A DNA stretch of 64,000 nt, from NCBI GenBank assembly GCA_047615875.1, contig JBLHGU010000001.1, positions 1 to 64,000 of the forward strand. Direction: 5' to 3'. Within the stretch, counting starts at the first letter, position 1; each line of letters starts with the position of its first letter. A program made the position numbers and the translations under genes. The notes under the pieces are model-generated. The model saw only the letters and a program-made list of their open reading frames with translations. It was not told where the DNA came from and did no database searches. Shown here in pieces: positions 19,142-27,227 of this stretch. The stretch is from JBLHGU01 sp047615875. GTDB lineage: Bacteria > Pseudomonadota > Gammaproteobacteria > Arenicellales > CAJQKF01.

Positions 19142-19233
19142 GCAACTGTCGCTCAGATACGGTCAAGATAACTGGCCGCTATCTCGATTCTGCGCCAGAG
19201 GCCATCGATTTAATATCCAGTCAGGACCGCTAT

Positions 19234-20331
19234 TTGTTTTTTCTCGAAACCCGTAACGATACTCCTGCAGGCAATCTTTCCTTCGAAGAACAGTCATTAA
19301 GAAGAGTCGCCCTGTGGTTATTCAGCTGTTGTGGGCTGGTATTTGCCATGGTGATATTGGGCGGCGTGACCAGATTGACAGGCTCCGGGTTGTCTATGGT
19401 CGACTGGCAACCCATAAAAGGCGCGATCCCACCCCTTTCTGAGGCGTCGTGGTTGGCAGTATTCGATCAATACAAAAATTTCCCCGAGTTTCAGATGGTG
19501 AATCAGGATATGACTTTATCCGGATTCAAGTTCATATTTCTATTTGAGTATGCTCATCGCCTGCTTGGCCGACTCATTGGTATAGCATTTTTTCTACCGA
19601 TGGCATGGTTTTGGTGGCGCGGATATCTGAGTTCCTCTTTAAAACCCAAGCTTATAGTCATGTTTGTTCTCGGCGGTATGCAGGGGTTACTCGGTTGGTA
19701 CATGGTTAAAAGTGGTCTGGTTAATGACCCTCATGTCAGCCAGTATCGGCTGACGGCCCATCTGGTTCTTGCTATTTTGATCTACGCCTACATGCTTTAT
19801 GTGGCCCGAGATTTACAGGATATTTGCCGTCGAGACCCCCGTCAGAATATTCAATCAGCCAGGTTTGAGTGGCTATTGGTCATTGTCGTGCTGGTGATGA
19901 TTGCCAGTGGTGGTTTGGTTGCTGGAACCCGGGCGGGTTTTATTTTTAATACCTTTCCGGATATGAACGGACAATGGATCCCGGACGGTCTACTAGCGCT
20001 CTCTCCGCTTTGGTTAAACGCCTTCGAAAATATGGTCACCATTCAGTTCGATCATCGACTGTTGGCCTACGTGCTTATTGCTATGGTGTTATACAATCGG
20101 TTTCGGCTGACTGCTAAATCAGACTCCGGTCGTCTAGTGCTGGCCAACAGCTTGTTGCTAGTGATAGCCTTACAGGTCTGTTTGGGGATATTTACACTAC
20201 TGAATCAAGTCCCTGTGGCGTTAGGAGTAATGCATCAGGCTGGGGCCTTGCTTGTTCTTAGTGTTGCTATATTGCAATTGCATAGAAGCCGATATGTATT
20301 GCAATATGATCCATTGGATAAAATTGCTTAG
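19234..20331 (+). CDS. ctaA: heme A synthase CtaA (COX15-type)
   Basis: Integral membrane monooxygenase converting heme O to heme A for aa3-type cytochrome oxidase. About eight transmembrane helices in two homologous four-helix halves. Heme-ligand histidines lie in FLFEYAHRLLGRLIG, RLTAHLVLA, IQFDHRLLAY and GVMHQAGALLVLS. The conserved EYxHR glutamate is present and the extracellular loop Cys pair is absent, as in the proteobacterial/mitochondrial type. Start TTG 19234 has AGGA at 8-nt spacing; the frame is open further upstream into the fabB end without another start codon. Confidence 0.9.
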   Translation: MFFLETRNDTPAGNLSFEEQSLRRVALWLFSCCGLVFAMVILGGVTRLTGSGLSMVDWQPIKGAIPPLSEASWLAVFDQYKNFPEFQMVNQDMTLSGFKFIFLFEYAHRLLGRLIGIAFFLPMAWFWWRGYLSSSLKPKLIVMFVLGGMQGLLGWYMVKSGLVNDPHVSQYRLTAHLVLAILIYAYMLYVARDLQDICRRDPRQNIQSARFEWLLVIVVLVMIASGGLVAGTRAGFIFNTFPDMNGQWIPDGLLALSPLWLNAFENMVTIQFDHRLLAYVLIAMVLYNRFRLTAKSDSGRLVLANSLLLVIALQVCLGIFTLLNQVPVALGVMHQAGALLVLSVAILQLHRSRYVLQYDPLDKIA

Positions 20332-20373
20332 TAACCGAAATCGGAAACCAGAATAAGGAAACATCTATAGATC

Positions 20374-20994
20374 ATGATAAGGCTTTTTCAAATATTTCTG
20401 ATATCTCAGTTTTTTATGTCGAGTCTGGCGTTAGCTAGCGAAGACTGGGGTTTTGATGCCCTTATGGAAGAGCTTGCCAAACATCCACAGTTTAGCGCCG
20501 ACTTTGAAGAGCAACGAAGTTCCATGTTTCTCTCTCGGCCTTTGAAATTACATGGAATATTGATATTTGTTGCTAATGAAAAAATGGAAAAAAGAGTAGT
20601 CAGGCCCTATGTCGAAACCACAATAATTGATGATGCCGCGGTGGTTATCCGTCGCACAAACACTATCGGTAAGGAAGATACCACGCATGTAACCCGTTTC
20701 TCACTGGCGGCACATCCAGCTATCGCTAAGGCAATAAACGGCGTGAGCAACATTTTTTCTGGGGATAGTTCACTTTTGAAGGAATTGTATGATTGGCAGA
20801 TTGAAGGCCAACGTGATGACTGGGGTCTGTTATTGAAGCCAAAAGACGGCAAGTTGGCGGAGTTTATTAGTTCTATTGAGTTGCGAGGGCATGATGGAAT
20901 CATTACACAGATGAATTCTGTCGAGGCCGACGGCGACGAATCGAAAATGGCTTTATCCAATCGATCCACCGATATCCCCGAATTGAATCAATAA
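20374..20994 (+). CDS. LolA-like periplasmic lipoprotein-carrier-related protein
   Basis: A 206-residue exported protein (signal peptide MIRLFQIFLISQFFMSSLALAS) of the LolA/LolB half-barrel fold: an FSADFEEQRSSMFLSRPLKLHG segment and several beta-strand repeats. It is more divergent than housekeeping LolA and belongs to the group paired with MMPL-type exporters in aryl-polyene and fatty-acid gene clusters. Here the MMPL gene starts 12 bp downstream, so the pair probably shuttles a lipid or acyl compound between inner and outer membrane. Confidence 0.7.
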   Translation: MIRLFQIFLISQFFMSSLALASEDWGFDALMEELAKHPQFSADFEEQRSSMFLSRPLKLHGILIFVANEKMEKRVVRPYVETTIIDDAAVVIRRTNTIGKEDTTHVTRFSLAAHPAIAKAINGVSNIFSGDSSLLKELYDWQIEGQRDDWGLLLKPKDGKLAEFISSIELRGHDGIITQMNSVEADGDESKMALSNRSTDIPELNQ

Positions 20995-21005
20995 ACCACT
21001 GATAT

Positions 21006-23387
21006 TTGGCCGACACTGTAAACAGGATGGAAAAGATTAAAATTCACCACCCATCCAGAATAATGGCAGTGATCGTAGCGCTAGTTGTGTTAATAGCGCT
21101 GGCAGTTAATGTCATGCGCTTTAAAGTTACTACAGACCTCGGTTTATTTTTGCCGTCCGGACAGACGGTTCTTGAACAAGTGTTGATGGGCCAACTTGAT
21201 CGTGGTTCTACATCAAACCTGATTTTCGCTGGCATTGAAGGTGACACAAGTGAAAACCTGGCAAAGGTAAGTCAGTCATTTGCTGACCAGCTCGGCCAAA
21301 CTGAGGGCTTCGTACAGGTACTAAATGGCGCAACGGCCATGAGTAGCGAAGATCAGAATTGGGTAATGGATAACCGCTACCATTTAACCCCTGCAGATTT
21401 AAGTGAGAATTTGTCCGAAGAAGGCCTTGGCCTCGCAATGCAGGAACGCCTTAAAGGGTTAATGTCGCCTCTGGCCGCGCTTGAAAAAAAGTTTCTTGCC
21501 CGGGACCCAACCGGCGAAATACTTAATCTGCTTAATCAATGGCAGGGTGATTTGTCGGGCGAGTCGGGACCTGCAAAAGCTAATGGCGTGTGGTTTTCCC
21601 AGGACCAGAGCCGGGCTGTAATGATTATCGAGCTTGCCAGTGGTGGTCTTGATTTAGCAGGACAACAGCAGGCGCTGGATCATATTTTTCAGGTGTTTGA
21701 AACAGTCCGAACCGATAAAAGTCGTCTGGTTCTCGCCGGCCCATCAGTGTTTGCTGTCGAAACCCGTGACATCATCACAGCAGATGTACGCTTTCTGTCC
21801 ATCTTGGCAACCAGCCTTGTCATTATCTTTTTATTGGCAGTATTTCGTTCCTTACGACTATTGGGGCTCATTCTTATCCCGATTGTTTCTGGGATTTTAG
21901 TGGCATGTGCAGTCGTACTCCTGGCTTTTGACACCATTCATGGCATTACACTGGCGTTTGGAATTACCCTTACTGGAGTCGCTGTAGATTACCCCATTCA
22001 TTTTTTCTCCCACCTGAAAGGCGGGCGTGAAAATGCAGAATCGAGTATTCGAAATATCTGGAAAACTCTTGCTTTGGGTGTGTTATCAACCATCATTGCC
22101 TATGTAGCACTGGTGTTGTCAGAATTTCGCGGACTGCAACAGCTCGGCGTTTTCACCGTTTGTGGTTTGCTGGCTGCGGCTGCAGTAACGCGTTGGATTC
22201 TGCCCCTGTTGGTTCCTGCTCAACTATCTAAAAAAGCCGGCCTGTCCTGGGTGCATCAGCTTATGCATTGGTCCGGCAATCGACTCTCAGGCAAAGGCTA
22301 CTGGTCACTGGCGGTAATTCCGCTGGCTGCCATGCTGGTGTTGGTGGGTAATACCCCTTTACGTGATCTCGATCCAGATTCTCTAAGCCCCATTGGCCAG
22401 GATAGACGTACTCAGGACCGCGACCTTCGAGGTGATCTTGGTTTCTGGTATGGCGGCAAACTGGCTGTTGTAGTTGCATCGGATAGCGAGACTGCACTAC
22501 AGCGCAGTGAGCAGCTGCAAGAACAACTTGACGAACTGGTGTCGGCCGGAGCAATTTCCCGCTTTGACCTGGCTGCAAGTTTTCTACCTAGTCAAAAACA
22601 TCAGCAGAAGCAGATTGATGCGATACCCGATGAAGAAGAACTCAGGCGTCGAATATTAGTCGCCCTGAAAGATTCTCCGCTACGTAAAGACATATTCGAA
22701 AAATTTGTTGCTCAGGCACAGGCAGCTCGCAGCAAGCCACTGTTGACGGTCGACTCGTTGAGCCAGTCTCAAATGGGCGAACGTTTGAAATCGTTATTGT
22801 TCGAGCAGAATGGCTTATGGATTGCACCAGTTCTGCTGCATGGTGTAACTGATGAATCTGCGTTGCAAGTACTTAATCAACAGGATTCGGATACTCAAGT
22901 TCTTTATTTGAATATTAAGCAGCGAGCAGCAGCTATTCTGGGTGATGCTCTGGATCGCCTTGTGCCTTTGTTATTGCTGGGCGTTCTGGTTATTTATATT
23001 TTGCTTGCGTTAGCGTTTAAGAGCTTATTCAGGCCACTGTTAATACTGATGCCAACCATATCTGCTGTTGCCGTCACCGTGGCAATTCTCAATGTTCTGG
23101 GTATTTCAATGACATTAATGCATATGGTGTCACTGCTGCTTATTATTGGTCTGGGCCTGGATTATGCCTTGTTCTTTAATCGAATTAATGATGAGAAAGA
23201 TGAATGGCACACCACCTTTAAGGCTCTATGGGTTTGTTGTTTTACAACAGTTCTGGTTTTCGGCATCCTTATTATCTCTGTCACACCACCGCTACAGGCT
23301 ATCGGTGCCACTGTGGGTACTGGCGCTTTGCTTTGCCTCATATTCGGAGCATGCTGGACAAGACGAAGCCCAGTTGCGAGTTCCTAA
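21006..23387 (+). CDS. MMPL/RND-superfamily exporter
   Basis: A 793-residue inner-membrane protein with the RND architecture: TM1, a periplasmic domain of about 200 residues, TM2-6 (FLSILATSLVIIFLLAVF..., GITLAFGITLTGVAVDYPIHFF), a second periplasmic domain and TM7-12 (MHMVSLLLIIGLGLDYALFF). The VDYPIHFF and LDYALFF motifs supply the proton-relay acidic residues. Half-repeat structure and size match the predicted exporters paired with LolA-like proteins. TTG 21006 or ATG 21027 could be the start. Confidence 0.8.
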   Translation: MADTVNRMEKIKIHHPSRIMAVIVALVVLIALAVNVMRFKVTTDLGLFLPSGQTVLEQVLMGQLDRGSTSNLIFAGIEGDTSENLAKVSQSFADQLGQTEGFVQVLNGATAMSSEDQNWVMDNRYHLTPADLSENLSEEGLGLAMQERLKGLMSPLAALEKKFLARDPTGEILNLLNQWQGDLSGESGPAKANGVWFSQDQSRAVMIIELASGGLDLAGQQQALDHIFQVFETVRTDKSRLVLAGPSVFAVETRDIITADVRFLSILATSLVIIFLLAVFRSLRLLGLILIPIVSGILVACAVVLLAFDTIHGITLAFGITLTGVAVDYPIHFFSHLKGGRENAESSIRNIWKTLALGVLSTIIAYVALVLSEFRGLQQLGVFTVCGLLAAAAVTRWILPLLVPAQLSKKAGLSWVHQLMHWSGNRLSGKGYWSLAVIPLAAMLVLVGNTPLRDLDPDSLSPIGQDRRTQDRDLRGDLGFWYGGKLAVVVASDSETALQRSEQLQEQLDELVSAGAISRFDLAASFLPSQKHQQKQIDAIPDEEELRRRILVALKDSPLRKDIFEKFVAQAQAARSKPLLTVDSLSQSQMGERLKSLLFEQNGLWIAPVLLHGVTDESALQVLNQQDSDTQVLYLNIKQRAAAILGDALDRLVPLLLLGVLVIYILLALAFKSLFRPLLILMPTISAVAVTVAILNVLGISMTLMHMVSLLLIIGLGLDYALFFNRINDEKDEWHTTFKALWVCCFTTVLVFGILIISVTPPLQAIGATVGTGALLCLIFGACWTRRSPVASS

Positions 23388-23515
23388 GTTATAAACGTGA
23401 CGACATCATGGCAATAATCAAAAGTTAACCAGAAGGGCCATGAGTGGTTAATAAACCATCATAAAGCTGACCCATCCTGGCACTTATCAGCCCAGGTATG
23501 TTGTTCCTGCATTTT

Positions 23516-23995
23516 TTAAACAATTTTTGCCTTACTTACAATCACACCATCTGCATCAGCATAAATATAGTCGCCACTATTAAATTCGGCTCCGCCGAAT
23601 GCCAGCAGAACATCTTGCTCGCCTTTAGTTGCGGGGATGTATTTTCGAGAGCACGTGCCTAAGGCAAACAAAGCCACCGGAATATCCTTGATTTGAACTG
23701 TATCTCTGATGTACCCGTTGATAACCATGCCAGCGTAATTGTTCTGCTGTGCAAACTGCATTAGTTTTTCACCCACAACAGCATAATAAGCCTGGTCTAC
23801 GTCGACCACGACGACTTTGCCGGTACCGTCAACATCTCTCAACATGACCAGCAGATCCGAATTGTGTCTATCTAGTTTCAGGGTGACGACTTCGCCCTCA
23901 CACTTCACTGCACCACCGTAATTGCTGTAACCAGCACCCAGTACAGTCACTTTGTCACTATGTTGGTCACAGATATCTGCGGTGAAAAACGTCAT
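23516..23995 (-). CDS. rraA: RraA-family protein
   Basis: A 159-residue protein of the RraA fold, with TADICDQHSDKV at the N-terminus, SNYGG, VVVVDVD, GMVINGYIRD and a C-terminal GDYIYADADGVIVS. In E. coli RraA binds RNase E and slows mRNA decay; relatives are aldolase-like (HMG/4-carboxy-4-hydroxy-2-oxoadipate). The overall pattern (NFGG-type loop, short length) fits the RNase E regulator. ATG 23995 has AGAGGA upstream; a longer in-frame start at 24028 is rejected. Confidence 0.8.
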   Translation of the reverse strand: MTFFTADICDQHSDKVTVLGAGYSNYGGAVKCEGEVVTLKLDRHNSDLLVMLRDVDGTGKVVVVDVDQAYYAVVGEKLMQFAQQNNYAGMVINGYIRDTVQIKDIPVALFALGTCSRKYIPATKGEQDVLLAFGGAEFNSGDYIYADADGVIVSKAKIV

Positions 23996-24172
23996 GAATG
24001 TATCCTCTTGAATTGAAATCGCAGGCATTCTAACACCCTTGTTCTTCTTCTCATAAGCATTGGATAGGAGATTCAGGATGTCCTTACGGTATAATGCCCG
24101 GCTAGCAGCAATCTCCCTCTTAATTCTGTAAAAATGGCGCTCTCAATACTTGCTTGGGCATGTGGAGTCGGG

Positions 24173-24227
24173 TAAGGGCGCGGATCGGGCACAAAGCCTG
24201 GTGCCGCCTGGGATAAAGCAGCCCTTA
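24173..24227 (+). other. possible structured 5' leader of glutamate mutase operon
   Basis: TAAGGGC (24173-24179) can pair with GCCCTTA (24221-24227), enclosing a hairpin GGCAC-(8 nt)-GTGCC (24188-24205). GCGG (24180-24183) and CCGC (24204-24207) offer an alternative extension. The element lies about 40 bp before the B12-binding gene. It does not match the cobalamin-riboswitch consensus as I know it. It could be a leader RNA, an attenuator or chance. Confidence 0.3.
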
Positions 24228-24265
24228 TTTATAAACTTTTAATAAACTTAAATTATGAAGGCAAT

Positions 24266-24676
24266 ATGAAGGTCGTAACTGGCGTAGTGGGCAACGACAT
24301 CCACGTTGTGGCGAACAGGCTCATTGATCTTTCCTTGCAGGCCAGAGGATATGAAGTGTTCAACCTGGGGGTGAATACCCATCTCGAGGAATTTTTTGAT
24401 GCAGCGGTGGAAACCGGGGCAGATGCACTGCTGATTTCTTCCCTTAATGGCGAAGCAGAAGGCTGGGGTCGCGAGGTTAAGCTGCTAAAGAGCAAATACA
24501 AAACCCTGGATGACCTTATTCTGATGATCGGAGGAAATCTGGTTGTTGGCACTGGCAACACCGAGGACATTGTTGCGAGATACAAGAACTATGGTTTCGA
24601 CCTGGTTTGTCATCAGGTTGACCTGAATACCGGCTTAGATATGTTGAAAGATTTTCTTGAAGGGAAAAGCCAATGA
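24266..24676 (+). CDS. glmS (mutS): glutamate mutase B12-binding subunit GlmS
   Basis: The 136-residue small subunit of coenzyme-B12-dependent glutamate mutase (methylaspartate mutase), carrying the cobalamin-binding Rossmann-like domain. The base-off/His-on motif DxHxxG appears as D11-I-H13-V-V-A16: the ligand histidine and its aspartate partner are kept but the terminal glycine is alanine. SSLNGEAEGWG and MIGGNLVVGTGN (the GGxxxxG nucleotide-tail pocket) follow. Its stop overlaps the glmE start (ATGA). Role: carries adenosylcobalamin for rearrangement of (S)-glutamate to (2S,3S)-3-methylaspartate. Not to be confused with glucosamine synthase glmS. Confidence 0.88.
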   Translation: MKVVTGVVGNDIHVVANRLIDLSLQARGYEVFNLGVNTHLEEFFDAAVETGADALLISSLNGEAEGWGREVKLLKSKYKTLDDLILMIGGNLVVGTGNTEDIVARYKNYGFDLVCHQVDLNTGLDMLKDFLEGKSQ

Positions 24677-26037
24677 GCCTGTTACAGGAAGAAAGAGAAA
24701 TCATTCTTAGCAATGAATACGTCGATGCGTTTGATTTTGCAGAAGTGGCAGATTTTGTCACCAATGCCAGTGCGGATCTATTTATCTCCCACCACTTTGA
24801 GACGAATAGTAAAATGCTGGTTCAACCCAGAGGTGGGTTCCCTACTTATCAGCAGCAGTTTGCATTGTACGAGTCTTTTCGCGACGCCAACGTTGATGTT
24901 CTGCCGCTAACAGTTGATTCCAATACTCGACTCAACGATTACGCAACCGCCCAGAAAATGCTTCGCTTAAGTGAGGAGAACGACATGGATATGCTTAATG
25001 GTTATCCGTTGGTGATCCACGGTTATCGAACGACTCGCAAGATGATCACCCATTTTAATAAGCCAGTGAGCCTACGCCACGGAACGCCGGACGCCAGATT
25101 GCTTATTGAAACGGCAATTGCCTCAGGGATTTTTGAGATTGAAGGTGGGCCCATTACCTATGTACTACCTTACTCAAAAAACTTTCCGATCGATAAAGCA
25201 TTTTTGTACTGGAAGTACGTAGAACGGGTTTGTGCAAACTATTCAAAGCTAAATAAGCCTATAAATCGGGAATCTTTCGGGCCACTAACAGCCACTCTGG
25301 TTCCGCCGTCAATCACTATTGTTATTCAAATTCTGGAGATGTTGCTTTCTCTCGAAGAGGGCGTTAAGTCCTTTTCAGTGTCTTTTGCCCAGCAGGGTTC
25401 GATGACACAGGATATTGTTGCCGGCACAGTTTTAAGGAAATTGGCGAAACATTATGCAGCCGAAATTAACTGTGACGACGCCGCAATTCACCTGGTGTAC
25501 CACCAGTGGATGGGGGCCTTCCCGACCAATCAGAACTTTGCTGATCAGTTGATTAATCTTTCAACGGTGATTGCTAAAATGGTTGGCGCGGATAAGATCA
25601 TTACTAAAACCAGGGAAGAAGCTACAGGTATTCCTACCAAGGAGATGAACGCAAAAACCGTTGCGGACACACAGTATTGCCTGGGCATACTTAACGGCCT
25701 ACCCACTGTCGTTGACGAGCAGGAAGAAGAGATTCTGTCGCTAGAAGTTCAAGCTATCATGGAGGCTGTGCTCAATGATCCAGCCGATACCCTGTGGCGT
25801 AAAGTGTTTAATTCAATTAAAAGTGGCATTATTGACGTGCCCTTTTCACCACATATCATTAATCAAAATGCCATGATTACCGTCCGGGACGCTGACAAGA
25901 ATATCAGGATAATAGAGCGCGGAAATGTGCCTATTCCTGATCGATGTTATGAGTATGAGCGGGCTCAATGCGATCTAACAAAAGATACAACGAGTATTGT
26001 TAATGACATTATTCATGATATTGGGATTATGCAATGA
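24673..26037 (+). CDS. glmE (mutE): glutamate mutase catalytic subunit GlmE
   Basis: A 454-residue TIM-barrel subunit that binds glutamate and generates the radical with GlmS. The substrate-carboxylate arginine claw is visible as R53 (QPRGG), R86 (NTRLND) and R135 (SLRHGTPDARLL). The acid/base glutamate is E157 in IEGGPITYVLPY. Spacing matches the clostridial enzyme (Arg66, Arg100, Arg149, Glu171 by memory), so true glutamate mutase activity is likely rather than a divergent mutase. Overlaps glmL by 4 bp. Length is slightly below the clostridial 483 residues. Confidence 0.9.
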   Translation: MSLLQEEREIILSNEYVDAFDFAEVADFVTNASADLFISHHFETNSKMLVQPRGGFPTYQQQFALYESFRDANVDVLPLTVDSNTRLNDYATAQKMLRLSEENDMDMLNGYPLVIHGYRTTRKMITHFNKPVSLRHGTPDARLLIETAIASGIFEIEGGPITYVLPYSKNFPIDKAFLYWKYVERVCANYSKLNKPINRESFGPLTATLVPPSITIVIQILEMLLSLEEGVKSFSVSFAQQGSMTQDIVAGTVLRKLAKHYAAEINCDDAAIHLVYHQWMGAFPTNQNFADQLINLSTVIAKMVGADKIITKTREEATGIPTKEMNAKTVADTQYCLGILNGLPTVVDEQEEEILSLEVQAIMEAVLNDPADTLWRKVFNSIKSGIIDVPFSPHIINQNAMITVRDADKNIRIIERGNVPIPDRCYEYERAQCDLTKDTTSIVNDIIHDIGIMQ

Positions 26038-27227
26038 CCGATGTGAATGACAAGTTGTTGATTGATGTTGGCAGCACCTATTTCAAGGTCAGCACGACCA
26101 ACGCGATAGAGCAGCATTTCAGAGACTTCAATAAAGATATCCTGGATGATTTGATGACCAAGTGCGGTGAAACTATTCGTAGTTTTAGTAGTCAGGATAT
26201 CCATATTTGCTCTTCAGCTAATGGTGGTTTGAGCACTCTGATTATCGGATTAACCAATTCTTTTTCTTTAAAGTACGCCACCAATATCGCTTTCAATTCC
26301 GGTGTTAATGTTGTCGACACCATTCTCTATCAGGATATTGAAGAATATTCTCTGCCCAGTGATCTCATTGATGTGGTACTCATTGTGGGTGGGATAAATA
26401 ACCATAGTGAATTGTTCTCCGATAACTTGTTTCGCTATATCGAGCAGCTGAACTATTCAAACATTGTTTATGCTGGCTCCGCCCTGGATGCCCCCAGGAT
26501 AAGCGATAACATTAAAAACGTAGTGGTGTTGCCCAATATAGTCGATGACCGACTACATATCGTAGAACAGCACCTGAAGGAGTATTTAACTAATCTCTAC
26601 CAGCAGGATATTGAAGGTAAAGAAGACATTAAGCACCTTTACGACATTACCGAAAATCAGATCTTTTCGACACCCTATGTTGTGAACAACGCGTTACCGA
26701 TGATCAATGCAAAGTTTTCAGTATCCGACCCTTTTATTTTGTTGGATATCGGTGGCGCTACCACGGATATCCACTATTCGAAGGATCTGGTGGAAGACAA
26801 TATTGTGACAGAGAATGAATACGATAGACTGGTGTTCAAGCGATTAGGTGTTTACAAATCTAAACAGTCGTTAATTTTTGCCGCCCAGGGTAACGAGTTT
26901 GTATACGAACTCCTTACGCACCTTAAAGTTACGGAAAATATTTTTCATGAGCATGGTGAAAAAGCAACCAAAATATTGATGCAACTGGCCATCTTTCTGG
27001 TGTTATTTAAAATGTCGCGCTATGGCGAGTCGAACATCAATCTGAAGCTGGCGAAAGTTAATTCTATTGTGATGACAGGTGGTATCACTAAGGTTTTGAG
27101 GATTGAAGAGATTGAACAAATTATCGTCTTTTTTTATAAAAAGATTCTTACATCAGACCACAACCCAGTTACCGTGTTGGACAGCAACTACGATATTTGG
27201 ACCCTTGGAGCCAGGGAGATTCAGTGA
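26034..27227 (+). CDS. glmL (mutL): glutamate mutase reactivating ATPase GlmL
   Basis: A 397-residue actin/ASKHA-fold protein. LLIDVGSTYFKV (phosphate-1), SSANGGLSTLIIGLT, LIVGGINNHSE, FILLDIGGATTDIHY (phosphate-2) and a late MTGGITKVL (adenosine motif) are all typical of the MutL/GlmL family. That family replaces damaged cobalamin in glutamate mutase at the cost of ATP. Clostridial homologues are around 460 residues, so this one is compact. Between glmE (4-bp overlap) and the ligase (TGATG overlap). Confidence 0.88.
   Translation: MTDVNDKLLIDVGSTYFKVSTTNAIEQHFRDFNKDILDDLMTKCGETIRSFSSQDIHICSSANGGLSTLIIGLTNSFSLKYATNIAFNSGVNVVDTILYQDIEEYSLPSDLIDVVLIVGGINNHSELFSDNLFRYIEQLNYSNIVYAGSALDAPRISDNIKNVVVLPNIVDDRLHIVEQHLKEYLTNLYQQDIEGKEDIKHLYDITENQIFSTPYVVNNALPMINAKFSVSDPFILLDIGGATTDIHYSKDLVEDNIVTENEYDRLVFKRLGVYKSKQSLIFAAQGNEFVYELLTHLKVTENIFHEHGEKATKILMQLAIFLVLFKMSRYGESNINLKLAKVNSIVMTGGITKVLRIEEIEQIIVFFYKKILTSDHNPVTVLDSNYDIWTLGAREIQ

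Noticed and set aside
24100..24250. Cobalamin riboswitch upstream of the B12-dependent mutase
   Set aside because: I could not find the conserved B12-box GCCACT or the GGGAA/GACCTGCC blocks; only a local hairpin remains, reported with low confidence.
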